Below, piece by piece: positions 9,230 to 16,738 of a stretch of DNA of 64,000 nt. The stretch comes from an uncultured Legionellales bacterium (GTDB lineage: Bacteria; Pseudomonadota; Gammaproteobacteria; UBA1113): contig CAMFJL010000009.1 in assembly GCA_945957175.1 (NCBI GenBank), positions 1-64,000 of the forward strand, given 5' to 3'. Made by a program: the position numbers and the translations under genes. The stretch's first letter is position 1, and each line of letters opens with the position of its first letter. The notes beneath the pieces were generated by a model that saw only the letters and a program-made list of their open reading frames with translations, made no database searches and was not told the origin of the DNA.

Positions 9230-10204
9230 TTAATCTATTTTTGGATGGGACAATGGTGCTGACTGAGCAAAGAACACTTCCGCACGATGCAATTGACTTT
9301 GAGGGATACCGATAGTTGCTGCTTCTTGAAGGTCGCCTGCAAATTGACTGATGAGCTCAACACGGTGGCTATCCATTTCGGAAGTGTTAAGAAGCGTGCG
9401 GATAATCCCCGGTGTACCTGTCGCGCTGTCAGCTTTGAAACAGCCAAAATTAAAAGATAAGCATAAAAAGATTTGTGTACCTGGAAGCTGAATAATAGGC
9501 AAACCATCAGGTGAGATGGTAATGGAGTCAGGCATATGAAGAATACACCCATTTTCTAGTAATATTGATAATATAGCTAGTATATTGAGTTCATTGCTAT
9601 TTGATATTAAATAGATGGGTGAGCCTTCTTGAGATATGTTTCTTAAAAATTGCCATTTCTCTATATCTGATGCAGTAAAATCAATAATGCTATTCCAGGC
9701 ATCTTCTAGTAGTGCTTTTGCTATCATTGATTTATTGTCGGCTATTGAGGATACAAAATTTTCATAACTTATGTTATTTATATTAGGAATATTTCTTAGG
9801 CTAAATAAAGAATTTTTCTTGTCATAAATTCTTCTTATATCATCATCTATAAAATCTGCATCATTAAGGAAGCTAAATATATGAAGCATTTCTTCAAGAA
9901 ACACATCAGTTGTTACCTTTATTAATTCACCGCGTATTCTTGTAGACTCTCCTGTTTTATAGGCGTTAATAAGTGCACCATGTCGCATAAACGTGGCAAT
10001 CACCCAGCTCAAATGAGATAATGTGGCAAAAAATCGACTGTGACAGCAGAATAAACTGATTTCTGAGTAGTTGCGAGACAATGCTACAAATGAACGTAAT
10101 GCAGGATGATTTGTTCCTTGACTTAAAAAAGTTGGGAGACTTGCCAAGTGTAAAGTGTGTAACGAAGATAAATTGATAATATATACTTTAGAAGAGTTTG
10201 ACAT
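9230..10204 (-). CDS. Hypothetical protein, weak HAD-phosphatase resemblance
   Basis: 324 residues with no confident family. The segment around 175-215 (helical stretch, then SPIYLISNSNELNILAIL) resembles motif II of HAD-superfamily phosphatases, where a strand ends in S/T-N. A canonical DxDxT motif I is not visible, so if it is HAD-derived it is probably inactive or very divergent. The N-terminal ~100 residues are rich in Ser, His and Phe (for example FCCHSRFFATLSHLSWVIA). A cytoplasmic location is likely because there is no signal peptide. It is divergent from a small ORF at 10252 and next to a broken toxin-antitoxin locus, a typical accessory setting. Confidence 0.6.
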   Translation of the reverse strand: MSNSSKVYIINLSSLHTLHLASLPTFLSQGTNHPALRSFVALSRNYSEISLFCCHSRFFATLSHLSWVIATFMRHGALINAYKTGESTRIRGELIKVTTDVFLEEMLHIFSFLNDADFIDDDIRRIYDKKNSLFSLRNIPNINNISYENFVSSIADNKSMIAKALLEDAWNSIIDFTASDIEKWQFLRNISQEGSPIYLISNSNELNILAILSILLENGCILHMPDSITISPDGLPIIQLPGTQIFLCLSFNFGCFKADSATGTPGIIRTLLNTSEMDSHRVELISQFAGDLQEAATIGIPQSQLHRAEVFFAQSAPLSHPKID

Positions 10205-10251
10205 AATATTATACCTCGCGCCTAAAAATTATTTAATTACTAAAAATAGCC

Positions 10252-10485
10252 ATGCTTGAGTATGATAAATTAATTTACAGCATTTCTACATTAAAATATA
10301 TTCAGGATAGACAACCACAAAAAAATATCTATCGCTCTCAAAACCGTGTTGATTCTTATCACCAATTACGAGCTACAATCGCTACAGCTTACCGAAAAAA
10401 ACATTTAATTGGTAAGAATGAAAAAGAAATTGCTATTAGCAATCAATCACGACTTCTAGAATTGTGTGACTTTAATGTTATTTAA
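10252..10485 (+). CDS. Small hypothetical protein (77 aa), doubtful
   Basis: An ORF of 77 codons filling the gap between the divergent gene at 10204 and higA, ending 2 bases before the higA stop. The product is basic and rich in Tyr, Gln and Asn, with no recognised motif. There is no obvious Shine-Dalgarno sequence before ATG 10252, so it could be non-coding. It is kept because nothing else occupies the stretch and the frame is unbroken. Confidence 0.35.
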   Translation: MLEYDKLIYSISTLKYIQDRQPQKNIYRSQNRVDSYHQLRATIATAYRKKHLIGKNEKEIAISNQSRLLELCDFNVI

Positions 10486-10487
10486 AT

Positions 10488-10787
10488 TTATGCAAATGCT
10501 GTTTTAAGAATCGCTAAAGGCTTGAGCTTTAATTGACTACGATATTGATGTGCGAGATATAGATCATATTTCGCTTGTAAATTAATCCACATTTCATCAG
10601 AGGTATTAAACACAATAGATAAGCGTTCAACCATTTCTGGGCTAATGCCAATACGGCCATTCACTAACTTTGATAGTGTAGGGCGAGATATACCCAATGC
10701 TATTGCTGCATCTGTCACAGATAGCTTAAGGGGCTCAAGACAAAGGCTCTTAACCATAAGTCCAGGATGTTTGGGTTTGTGTATCAT
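10488..10787 (-). CDS. higA: HigA-family antitoxin (XRE helix-turn-helix)
   Basis: The 99-residue product starting at ATG 10787 (GAGG ribosome-binding site 6 bases upstream) begins with the HigA signature [10 protein letters not shown] and carries an HTH in [20 protein letters not shown] (about residues 24-43), then the conserved [10 protein letters not shown] and a W-x2-LQ-x2-YDL segment. HigA antitoxins bind HigB mRNA-cleaving toxins and repress their own operon. The open frame extends upstream to 10880, but that extension overlaps the higB remnant and is not part of the protein. Its toxin partner is broken, so it is an orphan antitoxin that may survive as a regulator. Confidence 0.85.
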   Translation of the reverse strand: MIHKPKHPGLMVKSLCLEPLKLSVTDAAIALGISRPTLSKLVNGRIGISPEMVERLSIVFNTSDEMWINLQAKYDLYLAHQYRSQLKLKPLAILKTAFA

Positions 10788-10806
10788 AAAAACCTCGTTG
10801 TTATCA

Positions 10807-10896
10807 TTAATGATAGTCCACATAATCAGCCAAGATGACGTCTTGTCCATCAAAGCTAAATATAATGCACCAATTGGCATTCACCTTCGACAGGTT
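10807..10896 (-). pseudogene. higB: higB toxin remnant (C-terminal stub)
   Basis: In a frame other than that of higA, the bases just upstream of higA encode [15 protein letters not shown] followed by [14 protein letters not shown] and a stop at 10807-10809. This matches the C-terminus of HigB/RelE-type toxins (the N-x-W-R-x-x-F-x-F pattern and the terminal VDYH). Immediately upstream there is an in-frame TAG (10897-10899), and the first ~60 residues of a HigB protein are not recognisable in 10900-11062. The toxin is therefore truncated at the 5' side. Confidence 0.7.
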
Positions 10897-11062
10897 CTAT
10901 AGTGTAGCTATATCTGAATTTATGAGTTTACTGTCACAGATTCGTAGTTATACACGCTAGGCCAAGTGGTAAGTTTTGACACGAATAGGGCCAACTTCAC
11001 TAGAAGGGCAATTTTTCCACTACGACAAACGCATGCATGTTGACGTTGGTAGGCAATATCAG

Positions 11063-12241
11063 TTAAACAGACAGCGTCAGGCCGTCTTTAAAGCTCTGAT
11101 ATGCAAGCTCGGGTTCTTTAAGGGTTTCAAATAATAAACCTTGCTCTGCAAAAGCCTTAGCACTTGGCTCTATCGCAAGACTTTGTGCTAAATATTTTTG
11201 AGCCTGTCCGAAGAGCAATTGTTTGCGACACAACTTGCCTAAGCATAAGGTTAAGCTCGCGCTAGGACCATATATTTTTAACCATTGCTCTGCTGTCTCG
11301 ATTTGCAAAACAGGGTTGCTGCTATCAATATCTGCATAACGCAAAGCTAATTCATTATCCCACTGCTGCTTAAGCGTTTCACGAAGCAATTTCTCAGCCG
11401 CGTCCATATCCGACGTTTGTATTAATAACGATGCATAAATTGCAACTAATTTGGGGCTTTTACGCAAATGTTTAGGGCATGCCTGCCAGGTTTCAGATAA
11501 CAGCTCTAATCGTTGCTGTTTTGCCAATTGTTGCAATAGATTTTGGTAAGCTTGCAACTCTAAGTCAAACAAAGCATCTTCTGTTAATACCTTATGCTTT
11601 TTAATGTCCGGTAATAATGCGACAAGCGCACCCCAATCTGCGAGTCGCACATATAAGTCTTTTAACAACTTAATGACTTCGCTATTATCCGGTGCAATTT
11701 GCTGTAATTGTTTGAGAGTTGCCAAGCTTTGCTCTAATTGTTGATGGCCTAATTGCAACTGTGCTTGCGTGATTCCTACTGCTATTTTTTCAGAAGGTGC
11801 AACTTGATGAGCGAGTTGCAAATAATGATCGCGCCTATCATCGGCGCCTTGTTCTTGCGCTGCTCTTGCTGCAGCTAAATAATTTACAAGTGGATACTGA
11901 TTATTTTTGACACCCTGAAGTAACCATTTCTCTGCCTGTGTCCAGCGGCCTTCTGTCAGTGCGGTGAGTCCGCGCTTTGTATAACGACTTGATTGCTCAC
12001 GTTGCCGCCGTTGTGAAAACAACTTGATTCGATTAGCAAGACCGCGTGTACCGCGCCATAATAATAAAAACTGATGAATCAACCAAACACCCAGAATAAG
12101 CAATACACAAGCGATCCATAAAGGCATTTCAACGGTCCAGTGTTGATATGCCAATAATGCATAACCCGGATCTTTCGCAACATGGATACCAACCCAAACG
12201 GCAAATAAAAAAATGAGTACGATACCGAGTAGTCGCTTCAT
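11063..12241 (-). CDS. hemY: HemY protoheme biosynthesis-associated protein
   Basis: 392 residues from ATG 12241 (an upstream in-frame extension overlapping hemX is not used). Two N-terminal membrane segments (about residues 3-20 and 42-63) are followed by a TPR-rich periplasmic or cytoplasmic domain, the layout of the gammaproteobacterial HemY_N/TPR family. The motif AKDPGYALLAYQHWTVEMPL is diagnostic of the N-terminal HemY domain. In Enterobacteria and Pseudomonas the gene ends the hemC-hemD-hemX-hemY operon, as here. It is not the oxygen-dependent protoporphyrinogen oxidase also called HemY; its exact role in haem metabolism is unsettled. Its start lies one base beyond the hemX stop, so co-translation is likely. 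Confidence 0.9.
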   Translation of the reverse strand: MKRLLGIVLIFLFAVWVGIHVAKDPGYALLAYQHWTVEMPLWIACVLLILGVWLIHQFLLLWRGTRGLANRIKLFSQRRQREQSSRYTKRGLTALTEGRWTQAEKWLLQGVKNNQYPLVNYLAAARAAQEQGADDRRDHYLQLAHQVAPSEKIAVGITQAQLQLGHQQLEQSLATLKQLQQIAPDNSEVIKLLKDLYVRLADWGALVALLPDIKKHKVLTEDALFDLELQAYQNLLQQLAKQQRLELLSETWQACPKHLRKSPKLVAIYASLLIQTSDMDAAEKLLRETLKQQWDNELALRYADIDSSNPVLQIETAEQWLKIYGPSASLTLCLGKLCRKQLLFGQAQKYLAQSLAIEPSAKAFAEQGLLFETLKEPELAYQSFKDGLTLSV

Positions 12242-12242
12242 A

Positions 12243-13244
12243 TTAAGGTTTCTCCACTGCCGTATTGGCTGGTGTGATAAGAATGACTTTTGCAGAATGA
12301 ATCGCTTCGATGGCTGCATTTAAATCAGGCATCGGTGGACTTATATTAATCTGACTTAACTGTTGCAATGTATTAAGGAAAGATACAGTAGCCGGTGCAT
12401 CCACAATATAATAATTATGAATCCAGCTCGTTGCCGCTTGTAAGCTTTGCTGATAAACCTCAGTTTGTTGATGCAAGGCAGCCCAAGAGGCTTGGCCAAG
12501 TAACATTTGTAAATGAATATCAAGGTAACTACGGTTAACTGGTAAAATCAGCTGATTTACCATTTGTGGATGATATTGCACAACAATGACTTGACGTAGC
12601 TGCTGCCAGCTCGCTTCTAAACTATGCCTCCAGCCCGATACAGGCTTCTTATTGGCTTTCGTTTTAGTCGGCGCTTTTGTTTGTTTATCACTCACAATCG
12701 GCAGCGATGCAATTTGCTGCCCTAACGCATTGATATTTAAAATAATAGAATCCATGTGCACCCTTGGCACCGCTTTTAATGCCTGGATATGATCAGCTAA
12801 TGCCTGACGCACGGGCATCAATGTTGGATTATTTAATGACGCAATACGACGGTCAGCGGCTACAAGTAATTGCTCCGCCAAATCGGGATTATGATCAAAA
12901 ATAAGAATAAATTGTGCCTGTCTCACTAAGTAATTAGCTTCACTTAACACCCAGGCATAATCATTCTGGTAGTTTTTAACAACTACATTTTGTAAATGCC
13001 GTTGCTGCTCTGCAATAAGTGCTGATTGTGTTGCACTTTGTCGACTAAGCTTCGCAACCTCTCTCGTTAAATTGGCTAAGTTGCTCTTATCAACATGTTG
13101 ACGCTGACTGAGAGTGTGCAAATGATTAAACCCAGCAAGCAGAGCAACGGCACCGATAGCCAGTGCTATGATAGCAATAATGATACCAATCCAGCCAAGT
13201 TTAAATGCAGAAGATTTGATGGTTTGGGCTTTAGGCTCATTCAT
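12243..13244 (-). CDS. hemX: HemX-like membrane protein
   Basis: 333 residues from ATG 13244, overlapping the hemD stop by 8 bp. The short N-terminal cytoplasmic segment (MNEPKAQTIKSSAF) is followed by one membrane helix (GWIGIIIAIIALAIGAVALL, about residues 17-38), then a long coiled-coil region (about 50-90) and the conserved HemX segment NYQNDYAWVLSEANYLVRQA, near residue 100. HemX proteins of this kind are often mislabelled uroporphyrinogen-III C-methyltransferase but lack the SAM-binding fold. The operon position between hemD and hemY is the classical one. Confidence 0.9.
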   Translation of the reverse strand: MNEPKAQTIKSSAFKLGWIGIIIAIIALAIGAVALLAGFNHLHTLSQRQHVDKSNLANLTREVAKLSRQSATQSALIAEQQRHLQNVVVKNYQNDYAWVLSEANYLVRQAQFILIFDHNPDLAEQLLVAADRRIASLNNPTLMPVRQALADHIQALKAVPRVHMDSIILNINALGQQIASLPIVSDKQTKAPTKTKANKKPVSGWRHSLEASWQQLRQVIVVQYHPQMVNQLILPVNRSYLDIHLQMLLGQASWAALHQQTEVYQQSLQAATSWIHNYYIVDAPATVSFLNTLQQLSQINISPPMPDLNAAIEAIHSAKVILITPANTAVEKP

Positions 13245-13977
13245 GGGGTGCTTCCTTAAAACTGAGAATTGCAGCAACAATCGCTTCATTACCCACTTGA
13301 TTAGTCACAAGAATACGCTGTTCGCGATGCTTTTTCCAAATAGTTTCGGCAATGCGTTTACTAACCACCACAAATACCGCCTGGCTCAGCGATACTTGAT
13401 GCTGCGTAGCTAACTGATCGAGTGTCTGCCAGGCCTCAACACTGGTTAATACCACGATAACAGGGCTTTTGGCAAGCAAATTCAATGTGGCACCACTGAT
13501 CTGTTGCAGCGCTCGACGCTCGTAACCATCAACTTGCAAAACTTTAGCGCCTCTTTCAGATAACGCAGGCGTTAATAGATTACGTCCATGAGCACCTGTT
13601 AAAATAACAATGGTTTTATGGCGTACGTGTGACGTCATACGCATATCGAGGATCCCTTCACTATTAAAAACCTTAGGATATGATACGTCACGCCAGCCTT
13701 GTTCATGCAATGCGCCAGCAGTTGCCGGCCCTATACCAATAATAGGTACTTTCGCTAGCCACGACTTATGATGCTTACTTATATAAGTACCCGCTGTCTT
13801 GACTGCAAAAACACTGGTCACAATCATTAAATCAGGCTTTATATGTGTCAGTTGCTTCGCATAGGTATCGGACGATGCGGACTCAATATGAAACATAGAT
13901 TCATGAATGACGGTAGCACCGAGCTCAGTTAGCGTATGCGTAAGCGCAGTACCGGCATCTTCCGGGCGCGTCACCAA
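13237..13977 (-). CDS. hemD: Uroporphyrinogen-III synthase
   Basis: Cyclises hydroxymethylbilane to uroporphyrinogen III. The conserved start strand is VLVTRPEDAG, with later landmarks FAVKTAGTYI, IGIGPATAGALHEQG and VVLTSVEAW in the expected order for the two-lobed HemD fold. The start is uncertain: the only in-frame ATG (14091) would overlap hemC by 100 bp, and no GTG/TTG lies between it and TTG 13977, which is chosen here. That start removes the first residues of the opening beta strand (ISVL), so a rare start such as ATT or ATA slightly upstream is possible. It overlaps hemX at its 3' end and follows hemC closely. Confidence 0.85.
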   Translation of the reverse strand: MVTRPEDAGTALTHTLTELGATVIHESMFHIESASSDTYAKQLTHIKPDLMIVTSVFAVKTAGTYISKHHKSWLAKVPIIGIGPATAGALHEQGWRDVSYPKVFNSEGILDMRMTSHVRHKTIVILTGAHGRNLLTPALSERGAKVLQVDGYERRALQQISGATLNLLAKSPVIVVLTSVEAWQTLDQLATQHQVSLSQAVFVVVSKRIAETIWKKHREQRILVTNQVGNEAIVAAILSFKEAPHE

Positions 13978-13991
13978 AACAGATATGTCTG

Positions 13992-14915
13992 TTAAAGATA
14001 AGTTAGTAATTCGGTACCACCTTGGGATAGAAGTTGCTCGGCAAGCTGTCGACCTAGCATAGGTGCATCCTGCACAGCGGCTGTTGCACAAGCAGATATC
14101 ATGATTTTACCATCAGGCGAGCCTAACTTTGCCTGCAAATATAGACCTTGTTCAGTCAAGCTTGCAAAACCAGCTAATGGCGTTTGACAATTGGCACTCA
14201 AACGCTGACTCAATGCTCGTTCTGCAAGTAAACATTGCCAAGTGTGCTCACAATTCAAAGGTTTAAGCCTATTTGCAAGCGTAACATTATTTTTTAGAAT
14301 CTGTAAACCTAAAATACCTTGGCCAATCGCTGGAAGCATTTCATCCAAACTAAAGTAATATTGTATTTGTTTTTTTAATCCCATACGAATAAGACCCGCC
14401 GCAGCTAAGATAATGGCATCGTATTCACCTGCATGGAGCTTATCTAAGCGTGTGCCTATATTACCACGTAGTGATACAACCTCGATGTCAGGACGCAACG
14501 CCAGCAATTGCATTTGACGACGCAAACTTGATGTACCTATACGTGCGCCTTTTGGTATCGATTGCCATGTTGGATATTTTGCACTTATCCACACATCTCT
14601 CGGATCTTCGCGGCGGCATACTGCGGTAATCGTTAGATTATCGACCGCATCGACAGGTAAGTCTTTCATTGAGTGAACTGCCATATCGGCATGACCAAGA
14701 AGGAGGGCTTGCTCAAGCTCTTTCGTAAAAAGACCTTTTCCACCTATTTTATTTAGACTGGTATTAAGGATCTCATCCCCTTTTGTCGAAAAGCCCACAA
14801 GCTCTACTTGAATGTCCGGCAAGAATGTTTGGATTTGTTGCGCGACAAAGTTAGCTTGCCACATCGCCAAGGGACTTTTACGCGTCGCTATCACTAATTT
14901 TGAATTTGGATGCAC
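13992..14915 (-). CDS. hemC: Hydroxymethylbilane synthase (porphobilinogen deaminase)
   Basis: Polymerises four porphobilinogen molecules into hydroxymethylbilane in tetrapyrrole synthesis. Landmarks are LVIATRKSPLAMWQANFV at the N-terminus, KGLFTKELEQALL, ADMAVHSMKDLP, IGTSSLRRQMQLL and RGNIGTRLDKL. The dipyrromethane-cofactor cysteine is in LSANCQTPLAGFA near residue 240. GTG 14915 gives an N-terminus of family length; ATG 14972 is the alternative and adds 19 residues unlike the family. It is the first gene of hemCDXY and is divergent from the AT-hook protein gene across ~210 bp. Confidence 0.93.
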   Translation of the reverse strand: MHPNSKLVIATRKSPLAMWQANFVAQQIQTFLPDIQVELVGFSTKGDEILNTSLNKIGGKGLFTKELEQALLLGHADMAVHSMKDLPVDAVDNLTITAVCRREDPRDVWISAKYPTWQSIPKGARIGTSSLRRQMQLLALRPDIEVVSLRGNIGTRLDKLHAGEYDAIILAAAGLIRMGLKKQIQYYFSLDEMLPAIGQGILGLQILKNNVTLANRLKPLNCEHTWQCLLAERALSQRLSANCQTPLAGFASLTEQGLYLQAKLGSPDGKIMISACATAAVQDAPMLGRQLAEQLLSQGGTELLTYL

Positions 14916-15124
14916 AGTAAATTGATACTCGCAGTGGTAGGTTAAACATCTCAAACGAGGGCATGTTAGCATGATTTTTGTTAGTTAGCAGCTGTTAACC
15001 GGTCCAAAAACTCAAAAATCCATCAAAAAGTTGATTTTTTTTAAAAAATATCTTGCAGAATCCAAAAATGTCCGCCATTATTAGGAGGCATTGGTTTTTT
15101 TAACTTTATGGAGTCTTTATTTTT

Positions 15125-15721
15125 ATGGCTAAACCTAAAAAACTTGCGGTTGCGGTCAAGACAAAACGTGGACGCAAACCGGGTAGTGCAGCTAAACGAG
15201 TTGTCTCAACCAAAACTGTGATTACGAAGGTTAATCGTGAGATTCATGATCTTATCGACATGATCTTACAAGCGCCTAAGCACATCAAGGCTAAGCAAAC
15301 GTTGCTGCATGATCATTTACGTGATGATGTGCGCAAAGTCAAAGGCACATTGTCTGATGCAGTTGCTGAAGTGAGTCGCCTGAAACGTGATCTCGACAAA
15401 ACGAAAACTGCTTTTCGTACTCATAAAACAACGGCTAATAAACGCCGCGTTGCTACAGCACAACACCTCGTTGAGGGTGCTAAAGAAGTTGCTAAGAAAA
15501 TTGCATTGCAAGTTAAAGCAGCTCAAGCTGAAGCGGATGTTGTTAAGGCTAAAATTGCTAAAGCAGCATCATTGGAACGCCTGGTTTCACGGTTTGAAAA
15601 AGAACTGTCGAAAACCAAAGCATCACGTACATCAAGTGCAACGAAAACAGCTGGTAAAAAAGCTGGTTCTCGCCGTGGGCGTCCTAAGAAAGCAAAAACA
15701 ACATCAGCTAGCGCTGCCTAG
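15125..15721 (+). CDS. Lys/Ala-rich AT-hook (histone H1/AlgP-like) DNA-binding protein
   Basis: 198 residues, strongly basic. AT-hook-like cores occur at both ends: KTKRGRKPGS (residues ~13-22) and SRRGRPKKAK (~181-190). Between them, about residues 35-165, is a long alpha-helical, probably coiled-coil segment with heptad-like Leu/Val/Ala spacing. The composition resembles AlgP/histone H1-like proteins, and in Pseudomonas algP also lies near the hemC-hemD cluster, which supports the comparison. A GGAG ribosome-binding site lies 11 bases upstream of ATG. A terminator follows 36 bases after the stop. Probable role: nucleoid-associated or transcription-modulating DNA-bridging protein (inference). 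Confidence 0.8.
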   Translation: MAKPKKLAVAVKTKRGRKPGSAAKRVVSTKTVITKVNREIHDLIDMILQAPKHIKAKQTLLHDHLRDDVRKVKGTLSDAVAEVSRLKRDLDKTKTAFRTHKTTANKRRVATAQHLVEGAKEVAKKIALQVKAAQAEADVVKAKIAKAASLERLVSRFEKELSKTKASRTSSATKTAGKKAGSRRGRPKKAKTTSASAA

Positions 15722-15757
15722 TTGATATTTTTGCTATCTTTTACGTGATGATACGAT

Positions 15758-15791
15758 AAAACCCGGGGTTTATTTAATCTCGGGTTTTTTT
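15758..15791 (+). terminator. Intrinsic terminator after the AT-hook protein gene
   Basis: AAAACCCG at 15758-15765 pairs with CGGGTTTT at 15781-15788 and runs into a T tract. It lies 36 bases after the stop of the AT-hook gene and 43 bases before tRNA-Leu. Confidence 0.75.
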
Positions 15792-15833
15792 GTCTTTGAC
15801 ATTGTCTACATAGAAAACTTATAATACTCGTTC

Positions 15834-15920
15834 GCCGAGGTGGTGAAACTGGTAGACACGCAAGTTTCAGGTACTTGTGGGAGCAATCCTGTGGAGGTTC
15901 GAGTCCTCTCCTCGGCACCA
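15834..15920 (+). tRNA. tRNA-Leu (anticodon CAG)
   Basis: GCCGAGG at the 5' end pairs with CCTCGGC at the 3' end, followed by A and an encoded CCA (15918-15920). The anticodon stem CAAGT/ACTTG encloses the loop TTCAGGT with anticodon CAG at 15868-15870. A long variable arm and the GGTTCGAGTCC T-loop identify a class II leucine tRNA. It reads CUG codons. The antisense ORF over it is an artefact. Confidence 0.95.
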
Positions 15921-16105
15921 TACATATACCTTGTACTTGCATGAGTATCGATGTTTCAGTACTAGCGCTTGCTCTTCTCCCTTGCAAGAGAAAATGACAA
16001 AAGTCTGGATAAGCGATAATCACACCATTGTGCAACGATAATAAAACGCGCGTTTTAGACATTTTGGTATATACAGATAATTGATAACTGAAAGTTGTAA
16101 TATAT

Positions 16106-16630
16106 ATGGCCGCAATCCTTAGCTACCCAAATCCTCGTCTACATAAACCCGCACAATGGGTAACTGATATTCATGATAAAAGTGTACAAAGCATGATTGA
16201 TGACATGCTTGCTACCTTAAAACAACATCCAACAGCCGCTGCCTTTGCTGCTAATCAATTAGATTATGCACATCCTTACCGTATCACGACTATCCATTAT
16301 GGACGTGATAAGCATAGCCCACTTATACTGGTTAATCCCGAATTAAGTGAACATACCGGTGAGCGAACAGAATATGAGGCTTGTATGTCAGTTTATCCCA
16401 ATGAATGCGGCGATGAAGTCAAAAGATTCTTCCGTGTCAGAGTTAAAGCACTTGATAGAGAAGGCAAACCTCTAGATTTTATTGCTGAAGATTACTTAGC
16501 TAAATGCATACAGCATGAAGTTGATCACCTTGAAGGTATTGTTTATCTGCAACGCTTAACGCCCATGCGTTTTAAGCGTATCAAACAAAAAATTGATAAA
16601 ATGCAGAAAGCCATGTCGCGTAAGAAATAA
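16106..16630 (+). CDS. Peptide-deformylase-like protein, divergent
   Basis: 174 residues of the peptide deformylase fold, which removes the formyl group from nascent N-terminal methionine. Metal-binding residues are present: Cys93 in EACMSV (usual EGCLS), and His137 and His141 with catalytic Glu138 in QHEVDHLEG. Motif I, normally GxGxAAxQ, is AxAxAAxQ here (residues 44-51), with both glycines replaced by alanine but Gln51 kept. The C-terminus is very basic. Such type-III-like or secondary deformylases often exist beside a canonical def gene next to fmt; this copy stands alone, so it may be a paralogue with altered substrate range. Activity is likely but not certain. Confidence 0.8.
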   Translation: MAAILSYPNPRLHKPAQWVTDIHDKSVQSMIDDMLATLKQHPTAAAFAANQLDYAHPYRITTIHYGRDKHSPLILVNPELSEHTGERTEYEACMSVYPNECGDEVKRFFRVRVKALDREGKPLDFIAEDYLAKCIQHEVDHLEGIVYLQRLTPMRFKRIKQKIDKMQKAMSRKK

Positions 16631-16713
16631 TCGTTAATGCTATAGAGGCATAAAGTGTCGTGCCTAAGTTCAGCACGCCGTACTGGCAAAACTAACTTCC
16701 GTGCAACCCAAAA

Positions 16714-16738
16714 GGGCACGACACGTTGTGCCCCTACA
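16714..16738. repeat. GTAGGGGCAC-family hairpin between convergent genes
   Basis: GGGCACGACACGTTGTGCCC followed by CTAC is a near-perfect inverted repeat located between the convergent deformylase-like gene and the GT39 gene. The stop codon of the GT39 gene (16734-16736) lies inside it. A related motif, AAGTTCAGCACG, is found just upstream (about 16669) and in inverted form next to the copy at 58.2 kb. It may serve as a bidirectional terminator. Confidence 0.6.

Noticed and set aside
15718-16062. Minus-strand ORF overlapping tRNA-Leu
   Set aside because: Its peptide (RGLEPPQDCSHKY type) is the familiar spurious antisense translation of a tRNA gene and has no ribosome-binding site.
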